Positions 26,365 to 35,242 are shown, numbered from the stretch's first letter. The stretch: DNA of 64,000 nt from Streptomyces sp. ASQP_92 (GCF_025399895.1 NZ_JAODUA010000011.1:186001-250000); one strand, 5' to 3'. Translations and numbers: made by a program. The notes: a model not told the origin generated them from the letters alone.

Positions 26365-27924
26365 ATGGACTCAAGGCGCCTGCTCCGTACTTCAGCCATC
26401 GCCGCCGCGACGGCCGGCCTGCTCATCTCCGGCTGCTCGTCGGGCAGTTCGTCCACGTCCGCGACCGCCTCCGCGCACGACGCCACGAAGGCTGGCCCGG
26501 GAGACACCCCGTCGTCCGAGGCCCTCGCTCCGTACTACACGCAGAAGCTGAGCTGGCGGGCGTGCGGTGTGGCCAAGTTCGAGTGCGCCACGATGAAGGC
26601 GCCGCTCGACTACGCGAAACCCGCCGGCCCCTCGATCAACCTGGCCGTGGCCCGGGTCAAGGCGACCGGGCCGGGCAAGCGGATCGGATCGCTCCAGGTC
26701 AACCCGGGCGGGCCGGGCGGCTCGGCGGTCGGCTACCTCCAGTCGTACGCGGGCATCGGGTACCCCGCACCGGTGCGGGCGCGCTACGACATGGTGGCTG
26801 TGGACCCGCGCGGGGTGGCGCGCAGCGAACCCGTCGAATGCCTGACGGGCAAGCAGATGGACGCGTACACGCAGGTCGACCAGACCCCCGACGACGCGGC
26901 CGAACAGGCGGCGCTGGCCCAGGCGTTCAAGGATTTCGCGAAGGGCTGCGAGGCCAAGTCGGGCAAGGTCCTGCCGCATGTCTCCACCGTCGAGGCGGCC
27001 CGTGACATGGACGTGCTCAGGGCGGTCCTCGGCGACAGCAAGCTGTACTACGTAGGCGCCTCGTACGGCACGTTCCTCGGGGCGACGTACGCCGAGCTCT
27101 TCCCGTCCCGCACCGGGCGGCTCGTCCTCGACGGCGCGATGGACCCGGCCCTGTCGTCCCTGAACATGAACCGCGACCAGACCGCGGGCTTCGAGACCGC
27201 CTTCCAGTCCTTCGCCGCGAACTGCATCAAGCAGAAGGACTGCCCGCTGGGCGCCGACTCCGTCGCGGACGCGTCGGACCGGCTGCGGAAGTTCTTCAAG
27301 ACCACGGATGCCAAGCCCATCCCCACCGGTCAGAGCCGCCCGCTCGGCGAGGCCCTCGCCACCACGGGAGTGATCGCCGCGATGTACGACGAGAGCGCGT
27401 GGCCCGAACTGCGCACCGCCCTGTCCCGCGCGATGAGCGGCGACGGCGCGGGCCTGCTGACGCTGGCGGACTCGTACTACGAGCGGGACGCGAGCGGCAA
27501 GTACGCGAATTTGATGTTCGCCAACGCCGCCGTGAACTGCCTGGACCTGCCGCCGTCCTTCACCGGCCCCACCGAGGTGACGGCGGCGCTGCCCGGCTTC
27601 GAACAGGCCTCGCCGGTGTTCGGCGACGGCTTCGCCTGGTCCAGCCTCAATTGCGCGTACTGGCCGGTCAAGGCCACGGGAGCCCCGCACCGCATCGAGG
27701 CCAAGGGCGCCGCCCCGATCCTGGTGGTCGGCACCACCCGCGACCCCGCGACGCCTTACAAGTGGGCCCAGTCACTCGCCGCCCAGCTCTCCTCCGGCAC
27801 CCTCCTCACCTACGAGGGCGACGGCCACACCGCGTACGGCCGCGGCAGTGACTGCATCGACACCGCGATCAACACCTATCTCCTCGACGGCACCCCGCCG
27901 GCCAAGGGAAAGCGCTGCTCGTAG
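26365..27924 (+). CDS. Secreted alpha/beta hydrolase, tripeptidyl aminopeptidase type (S33)
   Basis: A 519-aa lipoprotein or exported peptidase. The N-terminus RRLLRTS plus a hydrophobic core and lipobox LLISGC predicts lipid anchoring at Cys24. The alpha/beta-hydrolase core has the oxyanion region NPGGPGGSA, nucleophile elbow GASYGT, acid Asp in GTTRDPATP and base His in GDGHTAYG. The TAP C-terminal domain is present. Relatives are SlpD/SlpE and tripeptidyl aminopeptidases that trim extracellular peptides. The ATG at 26365 gives the best signal peptide; there is no clear ribosome site, so leaderless translation is possible. A perfect 16-bp palindrome follows the stop. Confidence 0.85.
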   Translation: MDSRRLLRTSAIAAATAGLLISGCSSGSSSTSATASAHDATKAGPGDTPSSEALAPYYTQKLSWRACGVAKFECATMKAPLDYAKPAGPSINLAVARVKATGPGKRIGSLQVNPGGPGGSAVGYLQSYAGIGYPAPVRARYDMVAVDPRGVARSEPVECLTGKQMDAYTQVDQTPDDAAEQAALAQAFKDFAKGCEAKSGKVLPHVSTVEAARDMDVLRAVLGDSKLYYVGASYGTFLGATYAELFPSRTGRLVLDGAMDPALSSLNMNRDQTAGFETAFQSFAANCIKQKDCPLGADSVADASDRLRKFFKTTDAKPIPTGQSRPLGEALATTGVIAAMYDESAWPELRTALSRAMSGDGAGLLTLADSYYERDASGKYANLMFANAAVNCLDLPPSFTGPTEVTAALPGFEQASPVFGDGFAWSSLNCAYWPVKATGAPHRIEAKGAAPILVVGTTRDPATPYKWAQSLAAQLSSGTLLTYEGDGHTAYGRGSDCIDTAINTYLLDGTPPAKGKRCS

Positions 27925-27940
27925 CCCTCGCGGCCCCCAC

Positions 27941-27956
27941 CCCGACCATGGTCGGG
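27941..27956. terminator. 16-bp perfect palindrome after the hydrolase gene
   Basis: CCCGACCATGGTCGGG folds back on itself. It lies between the hydrolase stop and the tRNA-Thr promoter, whose likely -10 is TAGACT at 27975-27980 with a weak -35. Confidence 0.55.
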
Positions 27957-28019
27957 ACCACTCCAGAAACTGTGTAGACTTGGCGACGCTGCTGCTCGCA
28001 CCATGGTGCGCAGGGCGGT

Positions 28020-28093
28020 GCCGCCTTAGCTCAGTTGGCCAGAGCAACGCACTCGTAATGCGTAGGTCTCGGGTTCGAATCCCGAAGGCGGCT
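28020..28093 (+). tRNA. tRNA-Thr (anticodon CGU)
   Basis: A 74-nt cloverleaf. The acceptor GCCGCCT (28020-28026) pairs with AGGCGGC (28086-28092), with discriminator T. The anticodon stem ACGCA/TGCGT encloses the loop CTCGTAA with anticodon CGT (28054-28056). The T arm contains GGTTCGAATCC. CCA is not encoded. It reads ACG codons. Many actinobacterial integrative elements use tRNA 3' ends as attachment sites, and IS debris lies 500 bp downstream. Confidence 0.95.
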
Positions 28094-28099
28094 CTGTAG

Positions 28100-28141
28100 A
28101 AGCCCCAGGACTCACTCGCCGTGACCTGGGGCTTTTGCTTT
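28100..28141 (+). terminator. tRNA-Thr terminator
   Basis: AAGCCCCAGG (28100-28109) pairs with CCTGGGGCTT (28125-28134), followed by TTGCTTT. Confidence 0.85.
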
Positions 28142-28207
28142 GTTCGGGATCTCGCCCGTCGGCGTCTTGCGCGGCCACCCTGTGTGATCGGTCTCAGTTC
28201 TGGTCTC

Positions 28208-28252
28208 GGTCCGGTCCGGTCCGGTCCGGTCCGGCCCGGCCCGGCCCGGACC
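28208..28252. repeat. 5-bp GGNCC microsatellite, 9 units
   Basis: Five GGTCC units, three GGCCC units and one GGACC lie head to tail. They sit in the otherwise gene-free stretch 28142-28603, which shows no other convincing feature. Confidence 0.9.
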
Positions 28253-28603
28253 GGGGCCATGCGGGCCAGGCGGGCTACGCGTGTCAGGTATGCCCGGCGC
28301 CCAGGCATCAAGGCCTCCTCCTTCCGGCGCGTCGCCTCTCGGGCCGGGCCCGCCCCTTCGGCACCGTCGTCCGCGTGCCCCTTCCGCAACGGCGATCCGA
28401 AATGCTCTCGGATGACCCGCGGTCGGCAGTCCGGGTGGCCGAGACCGGTCCCCTTCCTCCGGGTCGGTTCGGGGAGCGTCGCCGATGAACGGGTCACCCC
28501 GTACGGGTCCGATACTTGTTTGCCGCTTCGGGATCCGGGACGATGTGGCTGGGGCGAATCGTCCTGCGGCGGCGGGGGTGTTGGGTGAGGATGGCCGCGG
28601 CGA

Positions 28604-28877
28604 GTGGGGGCGGTTGAATCATTCCTCAACGAATTTCGCAAGCGGGTTCTCCGTCGCCGAACGACAAGCCCCCTACCGCGGTACCGACACTTCGGTCGAA
28701 GACCTCGACGCCAAGCTCCGCACGCACACCGACGGCCGGAACGCCCTTGTCCACCCCTTCACTTGGAGCAGGACAGCGGACGACCTCCGCAAGCAGGCCA
28801 ACCAAGCAGGCCAACCAAGCAGGCCAACCATTCGAAGGGCTCAGGCGCGGAGCACCGGTCAACGGCAACTCGATTAA
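28604..28877 (+). pseudogene. IS630-type transposase remnant, frameshifted
   Basis: Only the C-terminal part of an IS630-like DDE transposase remains, split over two frames. Frame one (from 28604) reads VESFLNEFRKRVLRR, matching the segment that carries the catalytic Glu in IS630 enzymes (typically N-x-VExxFxxxxRKxxRRG). The continuation is in another frame from about 28680: GTDTSVEDLDAKL then TDGRNALVHPFTWSRTADDL, matching the family's usual NxxxxPFxWTKTADE ending. The upstream catalytic Asp residues are absent, so it is inactive. It ends in three 13-bp repeats. The assignment rests on motif recognition only. Confidence 0.6.
28791..28829. repeat. 13-bp tandem repeat, 3 exact copies
   Basis: AAGCAGGCCAACC is repeated perfectly at 28791, 28804 and 28817, at the 3' end of the transposase remnant. 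Confidence 0.95.
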
Positions 28878-28917
28878 GACCAGCATGATCATGCAACCCT
28901 AGAGAAGGCGGCTACCC

Positions 28918-29247
28918 ATGAAAATTCGAGACCTGCACGATGAATTCACCGCGGACCGCGCCGCCGCCGAGCGTGCCTACTACGGCAAATACCTCACTCT
29001 TGAGGGAGTCTCGATCCGCACGGGTGAAAGCCAATACGGTACGCCGGTGGTGGACGTGTCGGACGTCCCCGGCGGCCCCCACCTCGCCATCTTCGTGCTG
29101 CCGTTCGACCACCGGATCAAGGAGTCGTTCCGGCTCGTACGAAGCGTCCCCCTGGGCGTCAACGTCACCGTCAGGGGGGAATGCCGGGTCTTCAGCGAGG
29201 ACGGAACCGTGCTGGTCATCAAGGAGTGCGAAATCCTTTCCCCGTGA
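28918..29247 (+). CDS. Small OB-fold (tRNA_anti-like) protein
   Basis: A 109-aa soluble protein resembling the tRNA_anti-like OB-fold family: YYGKYLTLEGVSIRTG near the start, alternating beta strands, and a final strand VLVIKECEIL. Such small proteins occur scattered in actinobacteria and their function is unknown; many versions are secreted, but no signal peptide is seen here. The ATG at 28918 is preceded by AGAAGGCGG. It sits alone in a repeat-rich region next to transposon debris and is probably acquired DNA. Confidence 0.65.
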   Translation: MKIRDLHDEFTADRAAAERAYYGKYLTLEGVSIRTGESQYGTPVVDVSDVPGGPHLAIFVLPFDHRIKESFRLVRSVPLGVNVTVRGECRVFSEDGTVLVIKECEILSP

Positions 29248-29641
29248 GTCGCTTTTGACCCCGGAATTCGACCTCTGGATTCGCCCGGAAACATCTGCGG
29301 TCGTGCCGGTGGCCCAGTAGGGGTGCAGGCTGAACTCGGCTGCGCGTATGGCCAGTTGCTCACCGCCGGGGCACGTGTGGGGGCGGCTACGTAGGGGTGT
29401 GGGCGTCCAAGGGCCGTCTGAGGTACGGGCGTTGGTCGATGCGCGGTACCTGACCCGGCGGTGGCTGTCCTGCTCGGCCGGGACGGCCATCGCCCCGAGG
29501 GTGTCTCGGGGCCGCCGGGCGCAGGACCCCCGACGCGCACCACGAGGCCGTCCCCCCCCTTGCCCCGCCACCGCCTGGACGCGCACGACCGAACGCGCCA
29601 GGCGGCTCCGCGCGCGACGGCGTGCCGGACGCCGGGAGCCA

Positions 29642-29756
29642 GGACCCGAGAAGCGAGCCCGGGAAGCGAGCCCGGGAAGCGAGCCCGGGAAGCGAGCCCG
29701 GGAAGCCGGACCGAGAAGCCGGACCGGGAAGCAGGACCGAGAAGCCGGACCGGGAA
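29642..29756. repeat. 13-bp minisatellite, about 8.8 copies
   Basis: Units begin at 29653, 29666, 29679, 29692, 29705, 29718, 29731 and 29744, preceded by a partial unit. The first four copies are GCGAGCCCGGGAA; the later ones alternate GCCGGACCGAGAA with GCCGGACCGGGAA or GCAGGACCGAGAA. A 13-bp period cannot be coding-neutral, supporting a non-coding status. Confidence 0.95.
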
Positions 29757-30318
29757 CCGAAGGCCGATGGCCGGATCCGGATGCCGCGCACCGCCGACCT
29801 CCCCCGCCTGCCCCGGCGCAAAGCGTCCCAGAGCCGACCCTGGCCGGAGGGGGCCCAGCTCGCGGCCGGCCCGCCGGCCTGGCTGCCGGGGCTCGGCCTG
29901 GACGCGCCCGACCGGCGCCGGAACCCAAACTCCCACGGGATGCCCCCAATCGGAGTTGCGCAATCCGGCCTCCGACCGGCGCCGCAGTCGGACCTCCGGC
30001 ACGGCAACTACCAGCCCAGACAGCCGAAATGGTCCGCCAGAGAACTGACGGACCATCATGAAGGGTTCGGCACACGCAGGTTGACGGCCTTCACAGGTCT
30101 CACACAGCCAACTACGCAGGTGCCGCCGGGGATCTTTGGCCCGATCGACGGGGTCCCGGGACACGCCCACTGCGGTGAACCGCCATACCCAGGAAGGGCC
30201 TGAACATGTACACTCGCCCGAAGATTGAACCTAGTGGATTCCGCCGTCCGAGCCCTGGCGAAGAGTCAGGACCCTGGCGAGGCCCACTTGACCTGGCGTC
30301 ACCACTTCGTGGCGATGC

Positions 30319-30582
30319 TCATGGTCCGTAGGGGTTCAGGAAACTGGTCGGGGGGCTGGTGTGGTGGCAGCGGCTGCATGCGATATCGCCGAATTGATCG
30401 GCTTTGACCGCTTGGAAGGCCATGTCGTTCAGGGCGGAGGGGGTCTCAGGCGGGCGTGTTGTGCGGGCCTGACGGCACATTTCCTCAATGGTGTCATTCA
30501 GGGGATGGTGGCGGTATTTGGTGAACCAGCGCCGCTGTTGACGAGCCATCAGATCGTTGCGCCCCGCGTCCGAGGTCGACAT
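30319..30582 (-). CDS. Hypothetical small protein or decayed gene
   Basis: An 87-codon frame with natural-looking composition (MARQQRRWFTKYRHHP, CSRCHH near the end) in a lower-GC patch. No family is recognised and no clear ribosome site is seen. It may be a fragment of a mobile-element gene. Low confidence that it is expressed. Confidence 0.2.
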   Translation of the reverse strand: MSTSDAGRNDLMARQQRRWFTKYRHHPLNDTIEEMCRQARTTRPPETPSALNDMAFQAVKADQFGDIACSRCHHTSPPTSFLNPYGP

Positions 30583-30799
30583 GTTGTCGGCGTCACGGAA
30601 CGGCCACTTCTTAAACCGCGATTGCCGACTCCATGCCCGCGCGCCAAGTCCGGCAGAGCGTAAACGATCAATCGATCACAAGAACTGGCTGACCATCACC
30701 ATCAAACGGAGCTCGCGGAGCTCTGGTGATGCTAAACGCCGTCGTCGACACCCAAGTCTCATTGACGAGGTCCTGTCCCATGCTACCCGAGGGAAACTG

Positions 30800-31849
30800 G
30801 TGCCGCAAACCTTGCCTGCCCCTAGACGGCCAGTGGGCGATTTTTCTGAGCCAACGGTCCCCGCAGTCGATGAATTGGACCACCGCATTATTCATGCCCT
30901 CCGTATCGACGGGCGGGCGCCGTTCAGCCGGATCGCCGAGGTTCTGGGCGTCTCCACGCAAACGGTCGCCCGTCGTTACGGGCGGCTGAGCAGCGAGTTG
31001 TCGCTACGCGTTGTCGGGGTGGTGAACCCGAGGCAACCGTCGGGCGGGAAGTGGATTCTGCGGCTCACGGCCAGCCCGAACACCGCGCAGAATGTCGCGC
31101 AGAGCCTGGCCCGGCGGGACGACACCGCCTGGGTGCGGCTTATGTCCGGGGGAACCGAAATATGCTTCGTCATGAACTCCGCGGCGCACCACACCCTTTT
31201 GTTCCGCGAGATCCCTCGTGTCGCCAGCATCGCCGAGGTATCGGCGCACCGTCTGCTGCATACCTATCTGGGCGGTCCCACCGCATGGCAGGGTCACACC
31301 ACCGCTCTCACCGACGGGCAGCAGGAACAGCTGCGCCGAACGCTCGACTCGCCTGACGTCGCCGACGAGCCCAAGTTCCGCGCGTCCCTGCCGCAGGGGG
31401 ACTGGCACCTGCTGGCCGCCTTGCAGCGCAACGGCCGCATCAGCTACACCGATCTCGCCGCCGAGACCGGCCAGTCCTCGTCGACCATCACGCGTCGAGT
31501 CGCCGCATTACAGGCCAGTGGCATGCTCACTTTCGACGTCGAGATCAGTGCGGAGGTGTACGGCGTCACCACGCAGGCCCTGTTGTGGATGTCGGTCGCC
31601 CCCTCGCACCTGAATGAAGTGGCGAGCACCCTGATGCAACACAGGGAAATCGCCTTCCTGGCCTCCACTACCGGCCCGACCAACCTGGTGGCCCTCGTCC
31701 TGTGCAGGACTCCCAGTGAACTGCATGACTATCTGGCCCATGGTCTCAGCGCGTTGGACTCCATCCGCATGCTCGAAACAAGTCCTGTTCAGAGGACCCT
31801 GAAAACCTGTAGTCCTTTCCTGCAAAGCGCACAGCAGCCGCCGGCATAG
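30800..31849 (+). CDS. Lrp/AsnC regulator with two HTH-RAM units
   Basis: A 349-aa transcription regulator made of two Lrp/AsnC half-proteins in tandem. The first winged HTH is LDHRIIHALRIDGRAPFSRIAEVLGVSTQTVARR (quoted in part: FSRIAEVLGVSTQTVARR). The second is LLAALQRNGRISYTDLAAE with SSSTITRRVAAL, each followed by a ligand-sensing domain. Double-length forms are common in actinobacteria. I favour GTG 30800, which follows GAGGGA at good spacing; the open frame extends 80 codons upstream through unlikely sequence. Placed at the edge of the phenazine cluster, it is a candidate cluster regulator responding to an amino acid or aromatic ligand. Confidence 0.8.
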   Translation: MPQTLPAPRRPVGDFSEPTVPAVDELDHRIIHALRIDGRAPFSRIAEVLGVSTQTVARRYGRLSSELSLRVVGVVNPRQPSGGKWILRLTASPNTAQNVAQSLARRDDTAWVRLMSGGTEICFVMNSAAHHTLLFREIPRVASIAEVSAHRLLHTYLGGPTAWQGHTTALTDGQQEQLRRTLDSPDVADEPKFRASLPQGDWHLLAALQRNGRISYTDLAAETGQSSSTITRRVAALQASGMLTFDVEISAEVYGVTTQALLWMSVAPSHLNEVASTLMQHREIAFLASTTGPTNLVALVLCRTPSELHDYLAHGLSALDSIRMLETSPVQRTLKTCSPFLQSAQQPPA

Positions 31850-32209
31850 CAATTCGGCGCGGCGCGGGTTCGAAGCTCCCGTCGGTCGACGAGTTCAGGG
31901 TTTCGGCAGCGTGCGAAAGGGCGGGTTGCCCGGGGGGAATCGCACCCCCGGCTCCCGTAGATCACGTAGATCACGTAGATCCGTAGTGTGAGCCTTGTTT
32001 CCTCCACCAGAGGTTTGATGACACGGCTGGCGCTGCGTGAAATGTGCCGTACCGCCGCACCTTTCGGACAGCGGCGGTCGCCGCGCCCCCACCGCGCTCT
32101 CCAGGTGAACTCCCCGCTGAAATCCCCATCCCCTTGATTATTCGTGAGGAATTCGAGGGGTTCACGAACAATCAAGGCGAGTGGACGGCCTCTCGGCAGC
32201 CTGGAGTGA
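31850..32209. other. Convergent intergenic region
   Basis: 360 bp between the lrp and GMC stops. It contains a GTAGATCAC direct repeat (about three copies around 31958-31985) and the long inverted repeat at 32132-32177. No gene is seen. Confidence 0.6.
32132..32177. terminator. 16-bp-arm inverted repeat, probable bidirectional terminator
   Basis: CCTTGATTATTCGTGA (32132-32147) and its reverse complement at 32162-32177 match at 15 of 16 positions across a 14-nt spacer. It is AT-rich for this genome. Its place between two convergent genes suggests termination of both, although there is no T-run. Confidence 0.55.
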
Positions 32210-33724
32210 TCAGTGGGCGTAGACGAGGTGGGCGATGCGTTCGGCGAGCATGATCGTCGTGAGGTTGGTGACGCTGGACGGCACGTACGGAATGATCGAC
32301 GCGTCCACGACGCGCAGGGCGTCGAGTCCGTGCACGGCTCCGCGCGAGTCGACGACGGCCCGAGGCGAGTCGGCGGTACCCATGGGGGCGGTGGAGGTGG
32401 GGTGGCCGTAGATGGAGAGGCCGGACTCGATCACCCGCGTCAACTGCTCGTCCTCGTCCGGCAGTTCGCGTGGCATCAGGAGCCCGGCGAGTGACGGCGC
32501 GAGGGCCGGGTCGCGGGCCAGATCACGGGCGATCCGTACGCCTTCGAGCATGCGCCGGCGGTCGCGTTCGGTGCCGAGGTAGTTGTGGTCGATCAACGGC
32601 TGGGACAGTGGATCGCGGTCGGTGAGGCGCACTGTGCCCTGCGCGTCGGGGAGTACGAGAGCCGTGGACAGGGCTATGACACCGCCGGGCGGCATGAACG
32701 GGGCCCCGTTGGGGTGCACGGCGACGACGTTCAGGTCGAGTTCACCGTCGGCGGCCTCGCTGGAGGCGGTCCACAGCAGCGCACCGAGGGCCGGAGTCAT
32801 CTCCGCCTGCCCCGGGGCGAGCGCGTACACCGCGGGGCAGAAGGGATGGTCCTGGAGGTGTTGTCCGACGGGGAGGTCGGCGAGGGGCTCGATGCCGAGC
32901 GGCGCCAGTTCGCCGGCGGGGCCGATGCCGGAGCGCAGCAGGATCGCCGCGCTTCCGTAGGTGCCGCCGGAGAGGATCACCTCGTCGGCGTGGTGCGCGG
33001 TTCCGTCGGCGGTGAGCACGCCCGTCGCGCTGGTGCCGCGGAACAGGACCCGGTCGACGGTGACGCCGCCGTGCACGGTGAGGTTCGGACGGGCCCGCAC
33101 CTCGGGGGTGAGGTAGACCAGTGCGGTGTTCTGCCGGACTCCGTCGAGGACGTTGACCGCGAAGGCTCCGACACCGCGCTGCTCGGCACCGTTGAAGTCG
33201 GCGATCCGCTTGTGGCCCAGGGCGACCGCGGCGTCGATGAACCCGCGGTGCGCGGGGGTCAGCTGGGAGTCGGCCAGTTGACGGACGGGCATCGGCCCGC
33301 TTCGGCCATGGAACTCGTCCTCGCCGGTGGGGGTGTTCTCCAGGTCGCGGAAGTACGGCAGGACGTCGGCGAAGCTCCAGTCGTCCAGCCCGCTCTCGAC
33401 CCAGCGGTCGAAGTCGCGGGCGCGGGCGCGCAGGGCGGCGCCGGCGTTGACGGCGGAACTCCCGCCGATCACTTTGCCGCGCAGGGCCGCGACCTCGGGG
33501 CTCAGGTGCCCGCCCCGTGAGATGTATCCCCAGTCGTGATCGAGATCGGCGATGCGGTTGGCGTCGAGCAGAGATTCGGGGAACCGGGTGGGGCCGTAGT
33601 CGGGGCCGGCCTCCAGCAGCACGACGCGCCGGTCGGGGTTCTCGCTCAGGCGCGCGGCGAGCACGGCGCCTGCCGACCCGCCGCCGACGATCAGGACGTC
33701 GGACGGTTCGACGGAGTGGGACAA
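32210..33724 (-). CDS. GMC family FAD oxidoreductase
   Basis: A 504-aa glucose-methanol-choline oxidoreductase. The FAD-binding GGGSAGAVLAARLSE motif is at the N-terminus, then GMC signature 1 around GKVIGGSSAVNAG and signature 2 around SGGTYGSAAILLRSGIGP (quoted within limits). The C-terminal catalytic His region YGHPTSTAPMGT is followed by SSVTNLTTIMLAERIA. It oxidises alcohols to aldehydes or acids. I start it at the TTG at 33724, seven bases after AAAGGG; ATGs at 33763 and 33796 extend it through low-quality sequence. It is the last gene of the phenazine operon, 126 bp after the acyl reductase, so a hydroxymethyl-phenazine substrate is plausible but unproven. Confidence 0.85.
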   Translation of the reverse strand: MSHSVEPSDVLIVGGGSAGAVLAARLSENPDRRVVLLEAGPDYGPTRFPESLLDANRIADLDHDWGYISRGGHLSPEVAALRGKVIGGSSAVNAGAALRARARDFDRWVESGLDDWSFADVLPYFRDLENTPTGEDEFHGRSGPMPVRQLADSQLTPAHRGFIDAAVALGHKRIADFNGAEQRGVGAFAVNVLDGVRQNTALVYLTPEVRARPNLTVHGGVTVDRVLFRGTSATGVLTADGTAHHADEVILSGGTYGSAAILLRSGIGPAGELAPLGIEPLADLPVGQHLQDHPFCPAVYALAPGQAEMTPALGALLWTASSEAADGELDLNVVAVHPNGAPFMPPGGVIALSTALVLPDAQGTVRLTDRDPLSQPLIDHNYLGTERDRRRMLEGVRIARDLARDPALAPSLAGLLMPRELPDEDEQLTRVIESGLSIYGHPTSTAPMGTADSPRAVVDSRGAVHGLDALRVVDASIIPYVPSSVTNLTTIMLAERIAHLVYAH

Positions 33725-33850
33725 GGTAGGACCCTTTCGATGCGTGGGAGGGGGAGGGCGCATCCCGATGGCGAGCCGTCCCGGGCGACGTCGCACCCGC
33801 GCTCACGGCACGGATGTGAGCGTCGGACGTGAGCGTCGCCGGAACCGCTG

Positions 33851-35242
33851 TCAGGGTCGGCCGGCCGGCACGGGGAGCCCGTTCCGGATGACGCCCTTGT
33901 TCCGCATGAGGAAGTCGGCCAGGTAGCCGTCGTGCGGGACCGAGGGATCCATCCAGTAGGTGGGCAGGCTTCCCGCGTACACGTTGCTGATGGTCGGCTC
34001 GTCGAGAAGGCGGTCGACGAGCTGGTCGTCGTGGGTCATCGCGTTGAGTACGAGCGTGTTCTTCAGCGGGTCCGTACCGGCCTCGCGCGTCCAGGGCGCG
34101 ATCCACACGCAGGGGAACGGAAGTTCCACCGCTGCCTGCGGGGCGCGGGGATCGTCGAGTTGGTGGACGGCGGGCATCAACGCGGCGCTCCCGTCGCCGA
34201 GTTCGCCCACGATGCCGTCGCCGCCGAGCCAGGCCCGGGTGCCCGCGGCCTTCTTCAGCAGGTGCGTCTCGATCGCCCTGGCGACGGCGAGCGGCTGTAC
34301 GGGGAGTACGGCCTTGTCGTCCTCGGGAGGCAGGGGCATCGCGGCGGACAGCCGTGCCGCGACGGCCTCGGCGAGCGGAGTCGGGTCGCCCTCCACGAAG
34401 ATCGCCGTCGTGTTCACGCATCCCGTCCCGCCGTGACCGCTCACGGACGCGACGATCACGTCCAGGTGGTCGCGCCAGTCCACGTCGGCCGTGATGAGGA
34501 TCTTCGACCGGCCCGGACCCTGCGGCAGCACCGTCGTGGCCTCGCCGTACTTACGGGTCACCTCCTCGCCGCCGTACACCATCCCCAGGTCGGCGCCGCG
34601 CAGAATGGCGTCGGCACCGGCGTGGTCGGTGGGCAGGAGCGCCACCTGATCGTCGGCGAATCCCGCGCTCCGCAGCGCCGTCACCAGCCGGTGCGGGGTG
34701 AAGGGATCACGGCTCGACGGGCGGATCGCGACGCGGTAGCCCAGCGCCAGCGCCTCCGGCCAGATGCTGTGGGTGCCGGGGTGGTTGCCCGCGGCGTGCA
34801 CGGCGAACACGTCTCCGCGCCGCGTCCACACCGAACGCCCGGTCCGCGTCAGCGGATCGCGCCAGGTGTCGACCGCTCCCCGTGGGCGGGCGTACTGGAC
34901 GCTCGCATGAGCCTTCGCCACCCGCTCGGCGACCGTCGTGGTCGCCGTGACGACGGAGGAGATCGGGACGCCGCCGACTCTGCTGACCGCGTGCTGGTAC
35001 GCCTCGACGGTCAGGCCGTCGATCGTCGCGGTCGCGAAGAGCTCGGCCGCACGGGTCATCGCGTCGGCCCGTTCGTCGGCGGGCATGCCGCCGCCCCGGC
35101 GCAGCGCCGCCATGGTGCGGTTGACGAACAGCGGGGGCACCAGGCTCAGTTCGGCGAGCGTGGTCCCCGCCACATCGGTGACCTGCTGGATGTTCCGGGA
35201 GCGGTAGGAGCCCGTTGCGCCGAGCGCGGGCAGGTCGATCAT
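33851..35242 (-). CDS. LuxC/EhpG-like acyl reductase
   Basis: A 463-aa aldehyde dehydrogenase-superfamily protein of the acyl-CoA reductase (LuxC) type. Recognisable elements are the nucleotide-binding region FAVHAAGNHPGTHS, GYRVAIRPSSRDPF, and the catalytic Cys in GHGGTGCVNTTAIF near residue 295. It should reduce an activated carboxylate to an aldehyde with NAD(P)H. Its start overlaps the stop of the adenylating enzyme gene (ATGA), so the two are made together. This matches the EhpF/EhpG pair of the griseoluteic acid pathway in Pantoea agglomerans, where a phenazine carboxylate is activated and reduced. Confidence 0.8.
   Translation of the reverse strand: MIDLPALGATGSYRSRNIQQVTDVAGTTLAELSLVPPLFVNRTMAALRRGGGMPADERADAMTRAAELFATATIDGLTVEAYQHAVSRVGGVPISSVVTATTTVAERVAKAHASVQYARPRGAVDTWRDPLTRTGRSVWTRRGDVFAVHAAGNHPGTHSIWPEALALGYRVAIRPSSRDPFTPHRLVTALRSAGFADDQVALLPTDHAGADAILRGADLGMVYGGEEVTRKYGEATTVLPQGPGRSKILITADVDWRDHLDVIVASVSGHGGTGCVNTTAIFVEGDPTPLAEAVAARLSAAMPLPPEDDKAVLPVQPLAVARAIETHLLKKAAGTRAWLGGDGIVGELGDGSAALMPAVHQLDDPRAPQAAVELPFPCVWIAPWTREAGTDPLKNTLVLNAMTHDDQLVDRLLDEPTISNVYAGSLPTYWMDPSVPHDGYLADFLMRNKGVIRNGLPVPAGRP

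Larger units (their letters stand above)
29248..30799. other. Gene-poor repeat-rich stretch
   Basis: About 1.55 kb without a convincing gene. It contains the 13-bp minisatellite at 29642-29756 and long GC-biased open frames without family features on both strands. A lower-GC section (30200-30780) may contain the decayed 87-aa frame described at 30319-30582. It looks like degraded accessory DNA between the tRNA locus and the phenazine cluster. Confidence 0.6.

Noticed and set aside
28791..29756. CRISPR array
   Set aside because: The repeats are contiguous 13-bp units with no spacers and no cas genes nearby.
29348..30203. Long plus- and minus-strand frames in the minisatellite region
   Set aside because: They depend on a 13-bp repeat read in shifting frames; Arg/Pro/Gly-rich peptides without homology signals.
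30361..30663. 100-codon plus-strand frame upstream of lrp
   Set aside because: No ribosome site, unnatural C-terminus and conflict with a slightly better minus-strand frame; neither is convincing.
31920..31962. tRNA-like T arm on the minus strand (GGTGCGATTCCCCCC)
   Set aside because: No matching acceptor, anticodon or D arms could be assembled around it, and the T loop deviates from TTCRA.
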